Assembly (NCBI RefSeq): GCF_000004075.3 | Contig: NC_026660.2 | Span: 10,168,001-10,232,000, forward strand | Length of the DNA: 64,000 bases | Source of the DNA: Cucumis sativus | Lineage: Eukaryota; Streptophyta; Magnoliopsida; Cucurbitales; Cucurbitaceae | Direction of reading: 5' to 3' | Shown here: positions 10,461 to 23,162 of the stretch, in pieces | Layout: every line of letters starts with the position of its first letter | Numbering within the stretch: position 1 is the first letter of the stretch | Made by a program: the position numbers and the translations under genes | Notes under the pieces: model-generated | What the model saw: only the letters and a program-made list of their open reading frames with translations | What the model was told of the DNA's origin: nothing | The model's database searches: none

Positions 10461-13310
10461 TCATCTTGAGATGTCACATTTTGGAGGGTACCCTAATTGT
10501 TCAATCTCCCAGCTATGCTTTGAAGCAACTCTTTCATGTCTTGGAACATACTCCTAAATCAATATTCAAACTTTAAATTTAGATTTGAATCTTCATTGCA
10601 CATGCAAAAAGCTCATCTTTTTCTTTTTAGAGATTTTACCTCCATTTTCTTCACCAATTCCTTTGCATTAGGTGCTGATACAATAATATGACGAGCACTT
10701 GGACTAATAAAACCTTCTTCCACAGCTTGATCAATGAAAGACAGCAAGGAATTGTAATATCCATCCACATTCAACAATCCAACCTGAAAAATAAACAAAC
10801 TCACTTCATCTTAATAAAAAAAAAAGATTCATAATTAACCTTTCTTAACCAAAATTCCGATGAACATGAACATGTTTGCTTACCGGTTTATCATGAATTC
10901 CCAGTTGAGCCCAGGTGATAACTTCAAGCAGTTCTTCTAAAGTTCCATAGCCACCTTCACGAGGAATAACAAAGCATGGAGATGAATTAGAATTTGTTTA
11001 CTCAATTGGGCTTCAGATATTGAGGCCTTGGATGGTAATGGGCTTAGATATTAGACCCAATGGAAGATAATGCCAAAGTAAGAAGAGGCTTGTAATAAAT
11101 GTAGGGAAGAATTGAGAAAAATAGGGGACTCAGGACCATCTGCTTTAATTTCTACCTTCTTTTCTTTGTCTAGAGCTAAGAATTGTACCATTGAATTATA
11201 TAAGCTATACAAATAGACTGCCAATTTGGCAGCCCTTCCTCAGATTTCTCAGGGAAAAAAAAGGCTGCACCCCAATTTCCTGTGTCAGAGATTGTTCATA
11301 ATCAAATCTCACAAAACAACCTTCCAATACTCATTATCTTTAATCCCAATATAATAAAACTACCCTTTTATTTTACTACGTTGGAGAAGCTCAACTACTT
11401 GAGAGGTTTGACAACAATATTTATGTTAGATGTGCTGTTTCTTTTACTTGAACCGTTCATGTCAAAACATATTGTTTTCTTATCCAACGTCCATGTAGTC
11501 ATAATTTGAAATTTGTCTTCAACTATATTGGAATGTCTTCAATCTTATAGTTACCACTTCGAACGAGTATAAGAGTCGCGATGTATAAACTCTCCAACTT
11601 TAGAAGGCCATATGATCTTAATCTATTTTAAAAAAGATATAGTATTAAGTGTAAATTGAAATTTTGATCTCAAAGTTGATAGTACAAACACTATGTCAGT
11701 TGAGCTAAGCTCATGTTGACAGTTAACGAATTACATAATTTTTATTACCGTTTTTTTATATCGTTTATGCTTTTGTGTCTGTCTTTATTTGTTGATTTTC
11801 ATCACAATTTATGATGTTTTTAACATTATTCAAATAATATCAATAGTTTGTGTTAAAAAGGGAAGGTAGGGAGGTATGCATCAATTTAAATGGTAAGTAT
11901 AAAGGGGAAGAAGATGGTACTTAGAACAAGACCAAAAAGGGCAGGGCCCAGTTTAGAGCAGCTACACATTTAAATGTTGGGCTAAGTCTAAGTCTAAGTC
12001 TATTTTGCCTAAGCTAAGTGCCTCCTCTAAAGCTTGGGGCCCAAAAATTGTCCTACCACAAACTTTTGTTTATGGTTAACATTAAGGTTTTGTAGGGCTA
12101 AAATGAGGAGGAACAAGAGACATGGAGCAGCAAACAGACAAATTATTCACAGTGATTGAAGATAATAAAAAGAAAGAAGAATGAGTTCTTCTTTTTTCTT
12201 TGAATAGCAGATAAGACTTGTGAGTAAACGAACCAGGTAAAGCGATAAAGGCATCGGATCTCCTGGCCATCTCAGCCTTCCTTTGATGCATATCTGCTAC
12301 TGCCTTCACTTCTCCCACTGTCTCTCCAGTTATCTGCAAAATTATCTCACTGCCTCATTTCTCATTTCAATCCCTATTTTCTGTGTTAGTTCCATTGAAC
12401 AAAGAGTCCAAAATCAGAGGTGTGTGTGTGTGTGAGAGAGAACAAATCTGTCTAACTAAATGGATAAAGGGGTAAAAAATCATTATAACCCATTTCTTCA
12501 TTCCACACTCTTTCTTTTTCAAGACAGTTCAAGTGGGTTTTCACGTAAGAAAGAAAAAAGGGCAAAAAACAGCTTCTCTAGTTTTCTTATGGGTTTGTAG
12601 ACAAATAAATTGATGTTCATATTATCTTAGAGATGGTAGCCAGAAGAAGAGGAAACAAAATCACTTTCTATTTGAGAATACCAAAAATATATCAGATAAT
12701 GTTGGGGCTCTCTCTCCATTTCCAACTTATTTGTTTGGTCATTTCTTCCAAAAAAAAATTCAATAGTTAAGAAAAACGTGAATGATAAACTTGATATAAC
12801 AGTACCATACCTCTCTTGGCATCAAGGTCTTGGGGATAACTCTGCAAATAAAACCCAAAAACAGAGAAGAGTTTAGTCATTAGCATGAACCTTCTCAAAA
12901 AGGGAAAAAGGGAAAAAAGAAGAAGCTAACCCAACAACATGACGACCACCATTATGAACAGCTTGAGATACTAATCCCATTAATCCAACACTACCTCCTC
13001 CGTAAACCAGATCAATATCTCTCGAAACCTAAACCACCAACCAAAAAAAAGTGAAAATCAGTCCAAAATCCAAACCCCTTTTCAATCGATAACCCAGAAT
13101 CCGAAATGAATAAGAGAAGAGATGAACATAACAAAAAACAGAGTTGGGGGGGGGGGGGGGGGGGGGAAACAGAGGAAAGAGAGATATTACAAGTTCTTTT
13201 CCAAGTTCAATGGCAGCATCTTTATAACTAGTTTTCTTGCCAGGGCTGCTACCACAGAAAACACAAATCCTCTTGAAAATGGGTGATTTGGGTTGATTCT
13301 CCATCTCCAT
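10461..13310 (-). CDS. LOG1: Cytokinin riboside 5'-monophosphate phosphoribohydrolase LOG (LOG1-like)
   Basis: Seven coding exons on the minus strand: 13191-13310, 12931-13028, 12811-12841 (31 nt), 12234-12333, 10884-10954, 10640-10783 and 10461-10553. Total 219 codons (218 residues), the usual LOG length. LOG enzymes cut ribose 5'-phosphate from cytokinin nucleotides to give the active free bases in one cytosolic step. Visible signatures are [11 protein letters not shown] near the start, [13 protein letters not shown] (exon 2), [15 protein letters not shown] (about 98-112) and the catalytic PGGYGTLEE (about 116-124, formed across the exon 4/5 junction). The end is [20 protein letters not shown] from the last exon. 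Reading through the donor at 10639 would give a false C-terminus KSLKRKR; the GAG|GTAAAA donor joins in frame to the acceptor at 10554. Similarity is to LOG1/LOG3/LOG4 rather than LOG8; LOG1 is chosen by gene order. Confidence 0.94.
10955..12233 (-). other. Large LOG intron 4 with LTR-like insertion remnant
   Basis: This 1.28-kb intron splits the PGG of the catalytic motif. The part at about 10990-11290 is richer in GC than the rest. Read on the minus strand it shows promoter-like text (TTATATAATTC near 11195) followed by pyrimidine- and stop-rich sequence, as in the R-U5 part of an old LTR. No clean TG..CA ends or target duplication were found, so it may be a decayed fragment. A short three-copy AAGTCT run lies near 11982-12002. 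Confidence 0.3.
13146..13166. repeat. G21 homopolymer in LOG intron 1
   Basis: Twenty-one consecutive G on the plus strand (C on the coding strand), starting about 24 nt into intron 1 of the LOG gene. Such runs are rare in AT-rich plant DNA and their length is prone to polymorphism and sequencing error. Confidence 0.95.
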
Positions 13311-13400
13311 TAAAGAAGAGAGTGTGCCTCAGAGTCAGTGTTTTTGATTTTGTGGTGAGGTATGAAGTTGGTGAAGAAAGAAGGGATGTGTGGTGTGGTT

Positions 13401-13409
13401 AAATATATA
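13401..13409 (-). promoter_or_regulatory. TATA box of the LOG gene
   Basis: On the minus strand TATATATTT lies about 92 bp upstream of the LOG start codon, which would leave a leader of roughly 60 nt. A CACTGC microrepeat (13414-13438) lies just upstream. Good position and sequence, but no transcript evidence. Confidence 0.6.
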
Positions 13410-16400
13410 GGCTGCACTGCCACTGCCACTGCCACTGCAAAGGAACAAAAAAATATTGACGCTGCTAATTCTTAATTCCTTCTTCTTCTTCTTTCTTCTC
13501 TCTCTCTAGGTCCACTCTTTTGAGGAAGGACAAAGGAAAGTGACTGCATTAACCTTGATTGAAAATTTCCAACCTTTACCATTGCCCACCAATAAAAATA
13601 TCTCCTTTTCTAATTTTACTCTACTAATCGAGCAAGATAACCCAACAAATTATAATAAACCATCACTAACTTTTAAATAACTTTCTTTTGCCTTATTTTT
13701 GACTGAATAACCAAAAAGATGTTGGCTTTACATAACGATAATGATGCGTAGCAAATTGATATTTTTTTGGTTGTTCGACTGTGAACAGTTTTTCATAAGG
13801 ACATAGCATGGCCATAGTCCCCAAGTTTGACGTTAGTATGAAATTATTTTGATTGAATGTATTGTGTATAGTGTTATGTATGCTTTTAGGGAATGGGCTG
13901 ATCTGACTACCAATTTGTTTCATGTTTGTGTATACATTATCCAATGTACCTCTTAAACCTATAAATCAAAACCGTCCTCACATGTTCATGTCTCTTTATC
14001 TCTTCTTCCTCTTTTTCTTTTCACCTTCGTCCCCGCATCAAGAAATTATTTGGTGAAGCTTACGTTCTTACCGCTTGGATTATGGGCTGTACACTATTTT
14101 AATTTGTGTTATAGTAGTTAGTGTTTGGACTAATTTAGCATGAGTTAAAATAATCTATAATAATTATGGTGCATACTAATTTAGTTTTGTTACAAAATAA
14201 TAAATACGATAGACGACACAAGTTTTTATACATTTTTGCTCTAATTAAGTGTGGATTATAATAACCGTATACTTTACAATGAGATATTTGTCATCCAAGG
14301 AAAGCTCGAGACATAAACTATGCTAGTAATTATTAATGAGATAATATGTATATTTTTAATCGACGATAGGTGCCTTAATTGAATAATACACGGTAGATAA
14401 TGGTGAGAAACATGAGAATTCAATAGTCAATTTTTATTCGACTTGGTTAAATAATTTATATTTTTTGTTTGTAAGAAACATACGTTGAATATATAATTTT
14501 AAAATCTATAGTAAAAATGTTAATAGAGGTTAAATTTAAGGTTTTTAAAAATGTATATTAACCAAAATTTAACGTAAAATTTAATATATTGACATTAAAC
14601 CTTTACGTTGTAAAGAGTCAATAATGATGATTATTTAAAATAAACAACATTAAACGTGATGGTTCGACACAATAAATGTCACCCTCTTTTGTCATTGCCT
14701 TTTACCAAAGAAAGCACAAGCTTTTTTGTTACCTATCATTTACTTTTACATAAAAGAACCAATCTTTACTGGTCTTAGCTCTTGTAATTAAGCTCACATA
14801 TTGACCCAACATAATCAATCATTTTAAAAGTTAAATGTCTAGAGAAACCAAACCATATACTTTAATATTTACTCAAATGTATTGCATGCATGGAAAGTAC
14901 TTAATTGAGATTAATTAATTAGAACAAACAATTTGTTACACACACATCTTATTAATTACTTTCCGCATATGGGTCTACTTTCATTTAAACTTATTGATTA
15001 CTCCAATTTAGTGTGAGAGATTGTCGGAAATTATTAAGGGTGTGATTAATATAATTAAGTATGTTTATTAAATTAAAGATTGTGTTTTAAGATGAAACGT
15101 TAATAAAGTAATAATGGGTTTGTAGAAGGAACAATAAGTGGACAAATAAAGACGAGATGAATGGGGAAGGCAAGGCAATTAATTTACTTATGTGAGAAAT
15201 AAAGAAAGACATCTAATTGGTTGTGCTCTAAAAAAAGGGAATCCATTGATGGACAAACTTGCTATAAGCATAGGAAACACTTATAATTTAAGTTGTTAAA
15301 AAGAAAAACAAATTATCCTCCTCTTCCTATATCATGATTCTTAATCTCAATCCATCTGTTTGTTTTGAATAAAAGTTCAAATAACTTTTGATTATATCAT
15401 GATGCATATATACCTTAAGAACATAAAATATTAAAACAACCCAATATGTTTTTGTCTATTTGGTTCTCATATTATTAATACCATAAAAATATGACATAAT
15501 ATTAAATTTTTTGTGAAGAAAATATTGTTCACTTTAAAATTAAGCACAATGAGACAAAATACACATGTCCATGAATGACGCGAAAGAATCTTGGTCAAAA
15601 AAATGTGAAAAAGTTTAGTTGACGCGAAATGTATATTATTGAATGACATTACACATGCATGCAAGAATGTAAAGAGGGTTTCTTTTGCCTAGTCTTTATC
15701 CATTTCGAGATGTAAAATTTGATTTAAGGAAATATATATACAACAATATTGATTATTAATTTTTCCCATATCCTTGTGTTGAGCATGAAGGAATGGGTAA
15801 TATCAGAACTGCATGCGTCACTGTTGTCCCATATAAGCTTCAGATATAAGAAGATATTGTAAAAACAAATATATATATATATTTGCCAATTTCTAATACA
15901 TATATAAAAGCCCAACTCCTCCATTATTGCTTTTGTTTCTCATACACACACCTCGATGCAAAACTTCCCATAACTCATCTAAACTTTATGTTAAACAAAA
16001 AATATATAACTTTTTGGTAAATCAAAGCACATGAATGATTTGGAAGAAGGAAGGGTAGAAATAGAAGTTGGTATCATCTTAAATTTGTTATCTAGTGCTA
16101 AGAATGATTGAGCACGAGTTTTGGTGAAAACTCGAGTGCTACATTCCCAAAACCTAAACTGTGTTACATGGTACAATATTTACATTTTTGAGTTAGGATT
16201 TTTAGGAGGGTATTATATACAAACCTTCTAGCCCTATTTGGCATCAGTCTTTACTATTTACACTTCCATGTTTTTTTCTTTATAGCTTGTTGTTAAGAAA
16301 AAAACATGTTAGTTAATAAATTAAAAGTTTGATTAATAATTAATAAGAAAGGTGAAAGAGTACATAATCTCAACATATAATATAAATCCCATAGATCCTA

Positions 16401-19400
16401 GTGAACAAACATGACTAGCTAGTTTGTATAAATTCTCATTTTCATATTTACGGTATTCTCTTGTAATAAATTAATTAAACCGATCTATCATTTTTATTTA
16501 TAATTAAATAAGTAGCTCTCATACATTGTTAGTAAACTACATAAATCTAGATGTGAATGTGGGTTTTTAATTGTTTGAACTTTGGGTTGTGGTTAATGAC
16601 TTTGTCCATGGATGTAGGAGAAGATATGGTTCCTATGGGGACTGATAGACTAAATGCAAGAGAGAAAAAGATGGGTAGCAGGCTAGGGGAAGGGGAGAAG
16701 CAAAAATGAAAAAAAAGATAGAGAAAAGGGGGGAAGGGGGAGAAAGGGAGTCCCTTAAGTGACACGTGGGCATCTTCCCCCCACCCCCCCTTTAGAGGGA
16801 CAAGATATGGAAGAATATGCTTTGAGAAAGGGCACTATATGACTATGAAAAAAAGAAAAAAAGAAAAGAAAAAAAAAGAAGAAGAAGTCATAATTGGAGA
16901 TAATAGGAACAAAATAACCCCTTCATTGGGGGAACCCTCTTTTCAATTTGGAGTGAACCAATGAGAGTCCAAAACCTGTAAATAAGATAAGTGTGGTCAA
17001 TTTTGTTTCACCAAATTTGGCAATTGGGTCTACCACCCAAATTACATTTCTTCTAAAACTTTTCATACCCCAAAAAATCTCATCATATCATCTAATTTAT
17101 TGTTATATATATATATATTACAATAACTCAAATTCATTATACATATACATGTATATGTTCTCTCATCTATTAATCAAGAATCATATCCTTCTCCCGTTCT
17201 AAACCAAACACAGTTCTAGTCTTATCTCTTTTACTAACTTCCTCCTTTATTAACAATAAAGAAGATTTCCCCTACCCTACCTACTTTAAAACATAATCCA
17301 AACATAACATTTGAAACATCATTGTTTAGAAGATGTTGAGTTGATTATTATACTAATGTTTGAGACGGTAAGGTGCATAACTGTTTAGTGTTGATTATAA
17401 ATGAGAAGAGAGAATAATAATTTAATATAAAACAACGTAAACAATGGAATTTTTAAAATTAACTTTACTATGGGTTATAAAAAATTAAGAATTGCGACCC
17501 TAAACATTAGACCGTCGTTTGGGTCTTCAATTTAAAGTTGATAGAATATGTTGTTAAATAAAGCCTAAAATATAGTAGTAATATTAACATGTACCAATTC
17601 CTTTATTCTCTTTTTCACTTTGTTGCTATGTTTATTATATCATACTTCACATATACATGAACTATTATACTTTGTTACTTTGGTAATTGAAAGAGAAATG
17701 GGACCAAACCTTTTTAGTGTATGGGTTATGTCACAAACATTAATGTCTAAGGTAGATAGGGTTGTTTACGTGTTGGGGAAGAGTTTAAAGGGTGTGTGTG
17801 GGAATTTATGTATGTGTTTATTTATTTATTTGAAGAAAAAGAAATGAAATTATGTAATTATAATTTAAAAAGGTATTATTATGATTGAATTCCCAGTTTC
17901 CAAGAAGGAAAAAGGAAAAAACAATGGAATTGAATGGTGGAGATCCTAGTCAGATAAAAACGGAGTCTTTTGAACTAATGTTTGTGAATGAATCCGCAGC
18001 CTTTGGTTTTGGTTTTGGTTTTTGGTTTGTGCCCATTTTCCTACCACACTTAGCTACACAACAACTTCCTCTCCAAGTACCTTTCTTTTTCTTGCTTACG
18101 TCTTCCAATTCTATTGCTTTTTCTTTAAATCACAAAATAGATACGTGTTTAATTACTGATTAAATTGAAAACAAACCAGAGTTAGTAAATGAATTGATTT
18201 GGTTTATTTCTTAGTTGGTTTGAAAATGGAAACCACTTTTACTCCCAATATCATCAATTCATCTTAATTGTACTCTAAATATACGTTATTATACATATAA
18301 TAGATGGAATTGGAAAGAGCAAAAGGAATTGATGCATGTGTGAAATAATGGAATTAAGGATGGAGAGACAAATTAAAGAGAGAGTGAGAAGGAGGAAATG
18401 ACTTTTGGAAAGCTTTTGCCTTTTTGGATAAGGCAACTATCTCTTTCAATGTATTTGAATTCAACCAATGTCCACAAAGGAAGCTCCCTAAATTATGCCT
18501 CCCCCACCTCTAATCTTAATTATTTTATTAATATAAATCACCTAATTTAATTAAACTGTGTTGTCAACACCACTTTAATCCTAAACATAAGCTTCATTTT
18601 TTTTGTTTTCCCTTCAAAATTTAGACTTTCATTCCGTCTCTACTCTACTCTAATCTAATCTTCTTGTTTTGACATAACATTTAACTATGATTTCAAAATA
18701 TGTAAAAATATTATTAAAAAAAACTGTTTAATTTTGAAAAAACTAAAAATAAAAATTGAATTCAACGTGCGTCATTTTTCTTTAAAAAATATCAAATGAA
18801 TAAGTGGTTGTATTTGTATATTGTGAGAAAAAAGAAAGAAAGAAAGAAAAAGATTATGGGTGTTTTTGTGTTTGTTTTCTTTGTTGGAATGATTTTCATG
18901 GATGGCTTTTTCTTTTTTCTTTTTTTTTTCTCTCCTCTTTTGCTTTTGAGTCATAGACGTGTCCCAATTTGATTGGTCGAAAGAGAATATTAACTAAAAA
19001 TCATTAGTAGAAAAAAAAGGGGAAAAGAAGATAACCTTTCCTTTTTTATCCTTACCACACTCAATGTAAATTGGAGTTTGTTTTGTTGTAGGACCCAATC
19101 TTTATTTTTAGGTTTCATTATTTTTTTTTAAAAAAAATGCTATAACATTTTTATCATTTATTTTTTAAATATTTGCAATAACAAGATTTTGACCACTACT
19201 TACCAATGTTTGCAAAATACATTTGGTGGAACACATTTCTTATAATTTTGGATAAAAATTGAGATATAAAAGAAATTTTCAGTTTTCAATTTTCAATTTT
19301 ATATTTTCCCTCACATTTTCTAAAAAACTTTTAAATCATAATTCAAACAAATGCATGAAAATGTATAGACCACCACTTTTTCGTGTAACCCGTTCGAGCT

Positions 19401-20600
19401 GGGTAATAACCATGCAAAAGACATAATTATCACCATTTGAATAGTTGTAACGAGCAAAGAAAAAGTAAAAATGTAAATATTATTTTTTAAAAAAAAAATC
19501 ATCTTTTATTCCTAATATATAGATATAAATATAAGGAAAAAAAATTCTAATATAAAGAAAGTATCATGCTCATTTTGTTCACCTTATACAATTGTTCTTA
19601 TCATTTTTTCAAATCTCAAATATAAGTAGATTTGATAGATGTTTGTTAGTGATGAAGCTTTCATAAAATAAAAAGTCATTTTTGCCCTTATTTCTTGAAA
19701 TATAATCATTTGTACCTCTATACTAATCTGTTTAATGAACAAAATCCAATATCGAATTTTTAAACGTGAAAACCAAATTAATGAACTATAGAAAATTAAA
19801 TTACACCATATATTAACCAAGAAAAATGAAAGGACCTAGCACTTAATCAAATTACAAAATTCCAAAACCCCAAAATCCCAAATCCAATGATAATACAGCT
19901 AGAAATAATAATAATAATAATATATCTCCACAAACTCAACACCAAACACACAAAGGTCACATATATAAAATTATATAATATAATATTTATGGGTGCACGA
20001 GTGTCCTCCAATGAAATGTAACTATCCAAACCCATAATTTCAAATACACATGAAATATTGTGACAAGTCTTTATCGAAGAAAAAAGAAAAAACACTCATA
20101 ATAAAAATTATAATTAGATATCCACAATATATTCCAAGTCTATATATATTGTTTTTTTCAAGATGAACGAAAAAAATATGGTTTAGTTTGATTGTTTAAA
20201 AAGTTGGATGTGTATGTATGAATCTATGATAATAAGAAGAAGAGTTGAGGAAATAGCGTAAGTTGGTCTAATTTCTTTGTCAAACTCTCTGTGTTATTAG
20301 CCGCCATTGAAAAAGAAGTTTGTTAGGCTGTTGCTTTCTTCCTCCATCTCCTTCCGTAGCTTCCATCACTTTCATACTACATTTTTCAAACTCCTTTCCT
20401 CTGTATGTGTGTATATGCATTATTCATTATTGCCTCCCGTCTCATTCTCTCTTAATTTGTCGTGTGAAATGTATGGTCGTTTCAATTAGGCTTCTAGTGA
20501 AGGTAGACTCTTTTGTTAACATTATATTTAAAATTCTTTTAATGCAATTTAATTATTTTTGGATTGGATTAATATAATTAGTCTAAATACAAACATAGAG

Positions 20601-20626
20601 TTATTATTATTATTATTATTATTATT
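20601..20626. repeat. TTA trinucleotide microsatellite
   Basis: About eight tandem TTA units in the gene-free region. Likely polymorphic in length; no function implied. Confidence 0.9.
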
Positions 20627-23090
20627 TTAGAAAAATTGGAGAGGCAATTGTTAAAGAATTAAAAGAGAGGGAAAATCAAAATGTTTGACTAAAATATATT
20701 AAAAAGAGATACATACATATATATATATATAAATTGTTGATTCCGCATGCTGTCGGCAGGTTTCATTATCCATTACATTTCATTTGATTAAACTAAAGAC
20801 ATATTTGCTTTTCTTGGTCGTATGTTTAAAGTCTTTGGATGAGTTCATGTCAACGTTTTTACATTTTAATCCAACCAAAATTAAACATCTTTTTTTCTTT
20901 TCATAACTCATTTCTATTAAATAACCTTTACAATCTAAACCCTCAAATCAAACCACTTTCCCCTTATCAAACTGGAAAAAAGGGAAAAGTTCAACTCCAA
21001 TTTACTTTCTACCATTAAAATATAATAAATCAATGATTCTTATTAGACCCCTAATTAACACTTGTTGAATATAAATGTGAAAGTTTTGAAAGTATTGCAT
21101 TCAGTAGGACATCTAGAAATAAAAGTCTCTAGAGAATAATAAAATTTATATAAACAAATTTGTATTTCATGTTTTTCTATATTAATGATAATGATTCATA
21201 CATATCTCATCAATTCTATAATATTATTGTCTATCTATACTAAAAAATCTCACTTCAATACACATAGTTTTTCTTTTTTCTTTTAAATAATATAATGAAA
21301 AACTTTTATTACATTTCCAACATTTTATTTATATTTAATTAGTATTTGATTCGAAAATTAGATTCTAATTTAATCCAATGTTTAATAATAATATATTTAA
21401 AAATTAAATCATAAAACTAGAGGGTAGCTAACTAAGTATAGGTCAAATATACATGCTGTATGTTAAAAATAGTTGTATATAATCACTAATTTTTACATAA
21501 TGCTTATTTTAATTAAAACAAAATCAATATATACTATGAAATACTATATTTGTAAAGGATTTTGTATTTATTAATTTTCCTAGTATAATTTATATTATGA
21601 AACACAATATTTAATTGAATAAATTGAAAGAAAGTTGTGGGATGAAAGAAAGAAAAATAAGAATTGGAATGGTTTTATTTTAAAAATAGAGAAATAAAAT
21701 AAAAATTAGAAAGAAAAAAAAAAAGAATAGAAAAAGGGAACAAAGCATGATGGGAAAAGTTAAGTTTAATTTATAAGAAATAAGTTTATTTTATTTTTAA
21801 AAAAATAATAATAATGGTGAGAAAAACAAAAGGGCCGGGGGGGCAGCAGCACCGACTTCTTATTTGTCTCTCCAACACAAAATCCCTCACATTACTTTCA
21901 CTCTTTTTCCCTTTGGTCCCTCTCCTCTCAACCTCATCATATTAACCACAAACACACACATATAACACTTTCATTTTTCATTTCCTTTATATATTATTAC
22001 ATTAATTTTCTTTTCTCATTACTTCCTAACCTTCACTTTTCTTTTTTTTAAAAAAAATTAATCTAAACCCTCCTCAACCCAAGTTGACTACTCACTTATT
22101 ATATTGTAGCTCACTCAATGTTTGAATATCTCATTATAATAGTTGAAGTTTTCAAATACTGTAGCTCTAAATTTCAAACACAAACTATTATAACTAATCA
22201 CATACTATAACAATCAATTAAGTGTCTCAAATACCCTTCAGTTTTAAGAAAGAAATAGATGCATGTATGACATCTAAGAATGCCATTTTTTTTTTTTTAA
22301 ATTTTAGATATCATGTAAATGTTCAAAGAAAAAAAATGCTAGGACATATTTCAAATAGTCAGAATCTAAAGAGATATATTTTAAAAATGGAGAGACCCAT
22401 TCTTCAAATTTTTGGGAGTAAAACGTGTAAGTTTGCATATATAAATTATTTGAAGGTAGAGTTGATGTGTTTAGGATAATGTTTAGCAACTATTGCATTT
22501 GAGTGTATAGCATTGGGACATTAATTTAGAATTTGATTTAGGCCGGTACCAATTCTCAAAAGCCCAATTATCCCAACGCTATCATCTATACAAACTTTTA
22601 AATTACAATACCCTTCTCTTCTTTTTAATTGTCCACATCGATACATCTAAACCTAAATCTATGCACTCACCCTCTCCCACTAATATTTAATGGATTCATT
22701 TTTTTTTATCACATAATTATTAATTTCTCATTCAAATAATATAACTTATATTATAAATTTACTTCTTCAACCTTTAAAAAATATATAAACTATTGTCAAA
22801 ATACAAAAAAGAAAAAAAGACGAATTAGTTATTGAATGGGATCCAACAAATTCAATCTCACATCTATCAAGTTTTTAGTTTATTTTTGTAAAAATTTATG
22901 TATCTAATAAATATAAAATTAAAATTTTGAATTTCTATTAGATATAAATTTAATCTTATATCAAATGGATAAGTTATCGATTATTCTTTTTTAATAAAAG
23001 AATAATTTTCGTAGTTTATCTTATAAAATTGAAAGTGTTTAAAAATTTATCGATAAACGATGAAAGACAAACTATTTGGTCCTCAAACTA

Positions 23091-23097
23091 TTATTAT

Positions 23098-23162
<65 letters not shown>
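23091..23162. repeat. Long TA dinucleotide microsatellite
   Basis: A short TTA run passes into an almost uninterrupted TA run of more than 50 bp from about 23099, with one G interruption at 23154. It is the longest simple repeat in the window. Confidence 0.95.

Noticed and set aside
17885..18163. 92-codon open frame (GFGFGFWF) in the gene-free region
   Set aside because: Contains a simple repeat (TTTGGT) and no recognisable domain; considered chance.
20307..20577. Overlapping small plus-strand frames near 20.3-20.6 kb
   Set aside because: Ser/Phe/Cys-rich translation of TC-rich DNA without homologue signatures or splice structure. A leader of an unknown transcript cannot be excluded, but nothing supports a protein.
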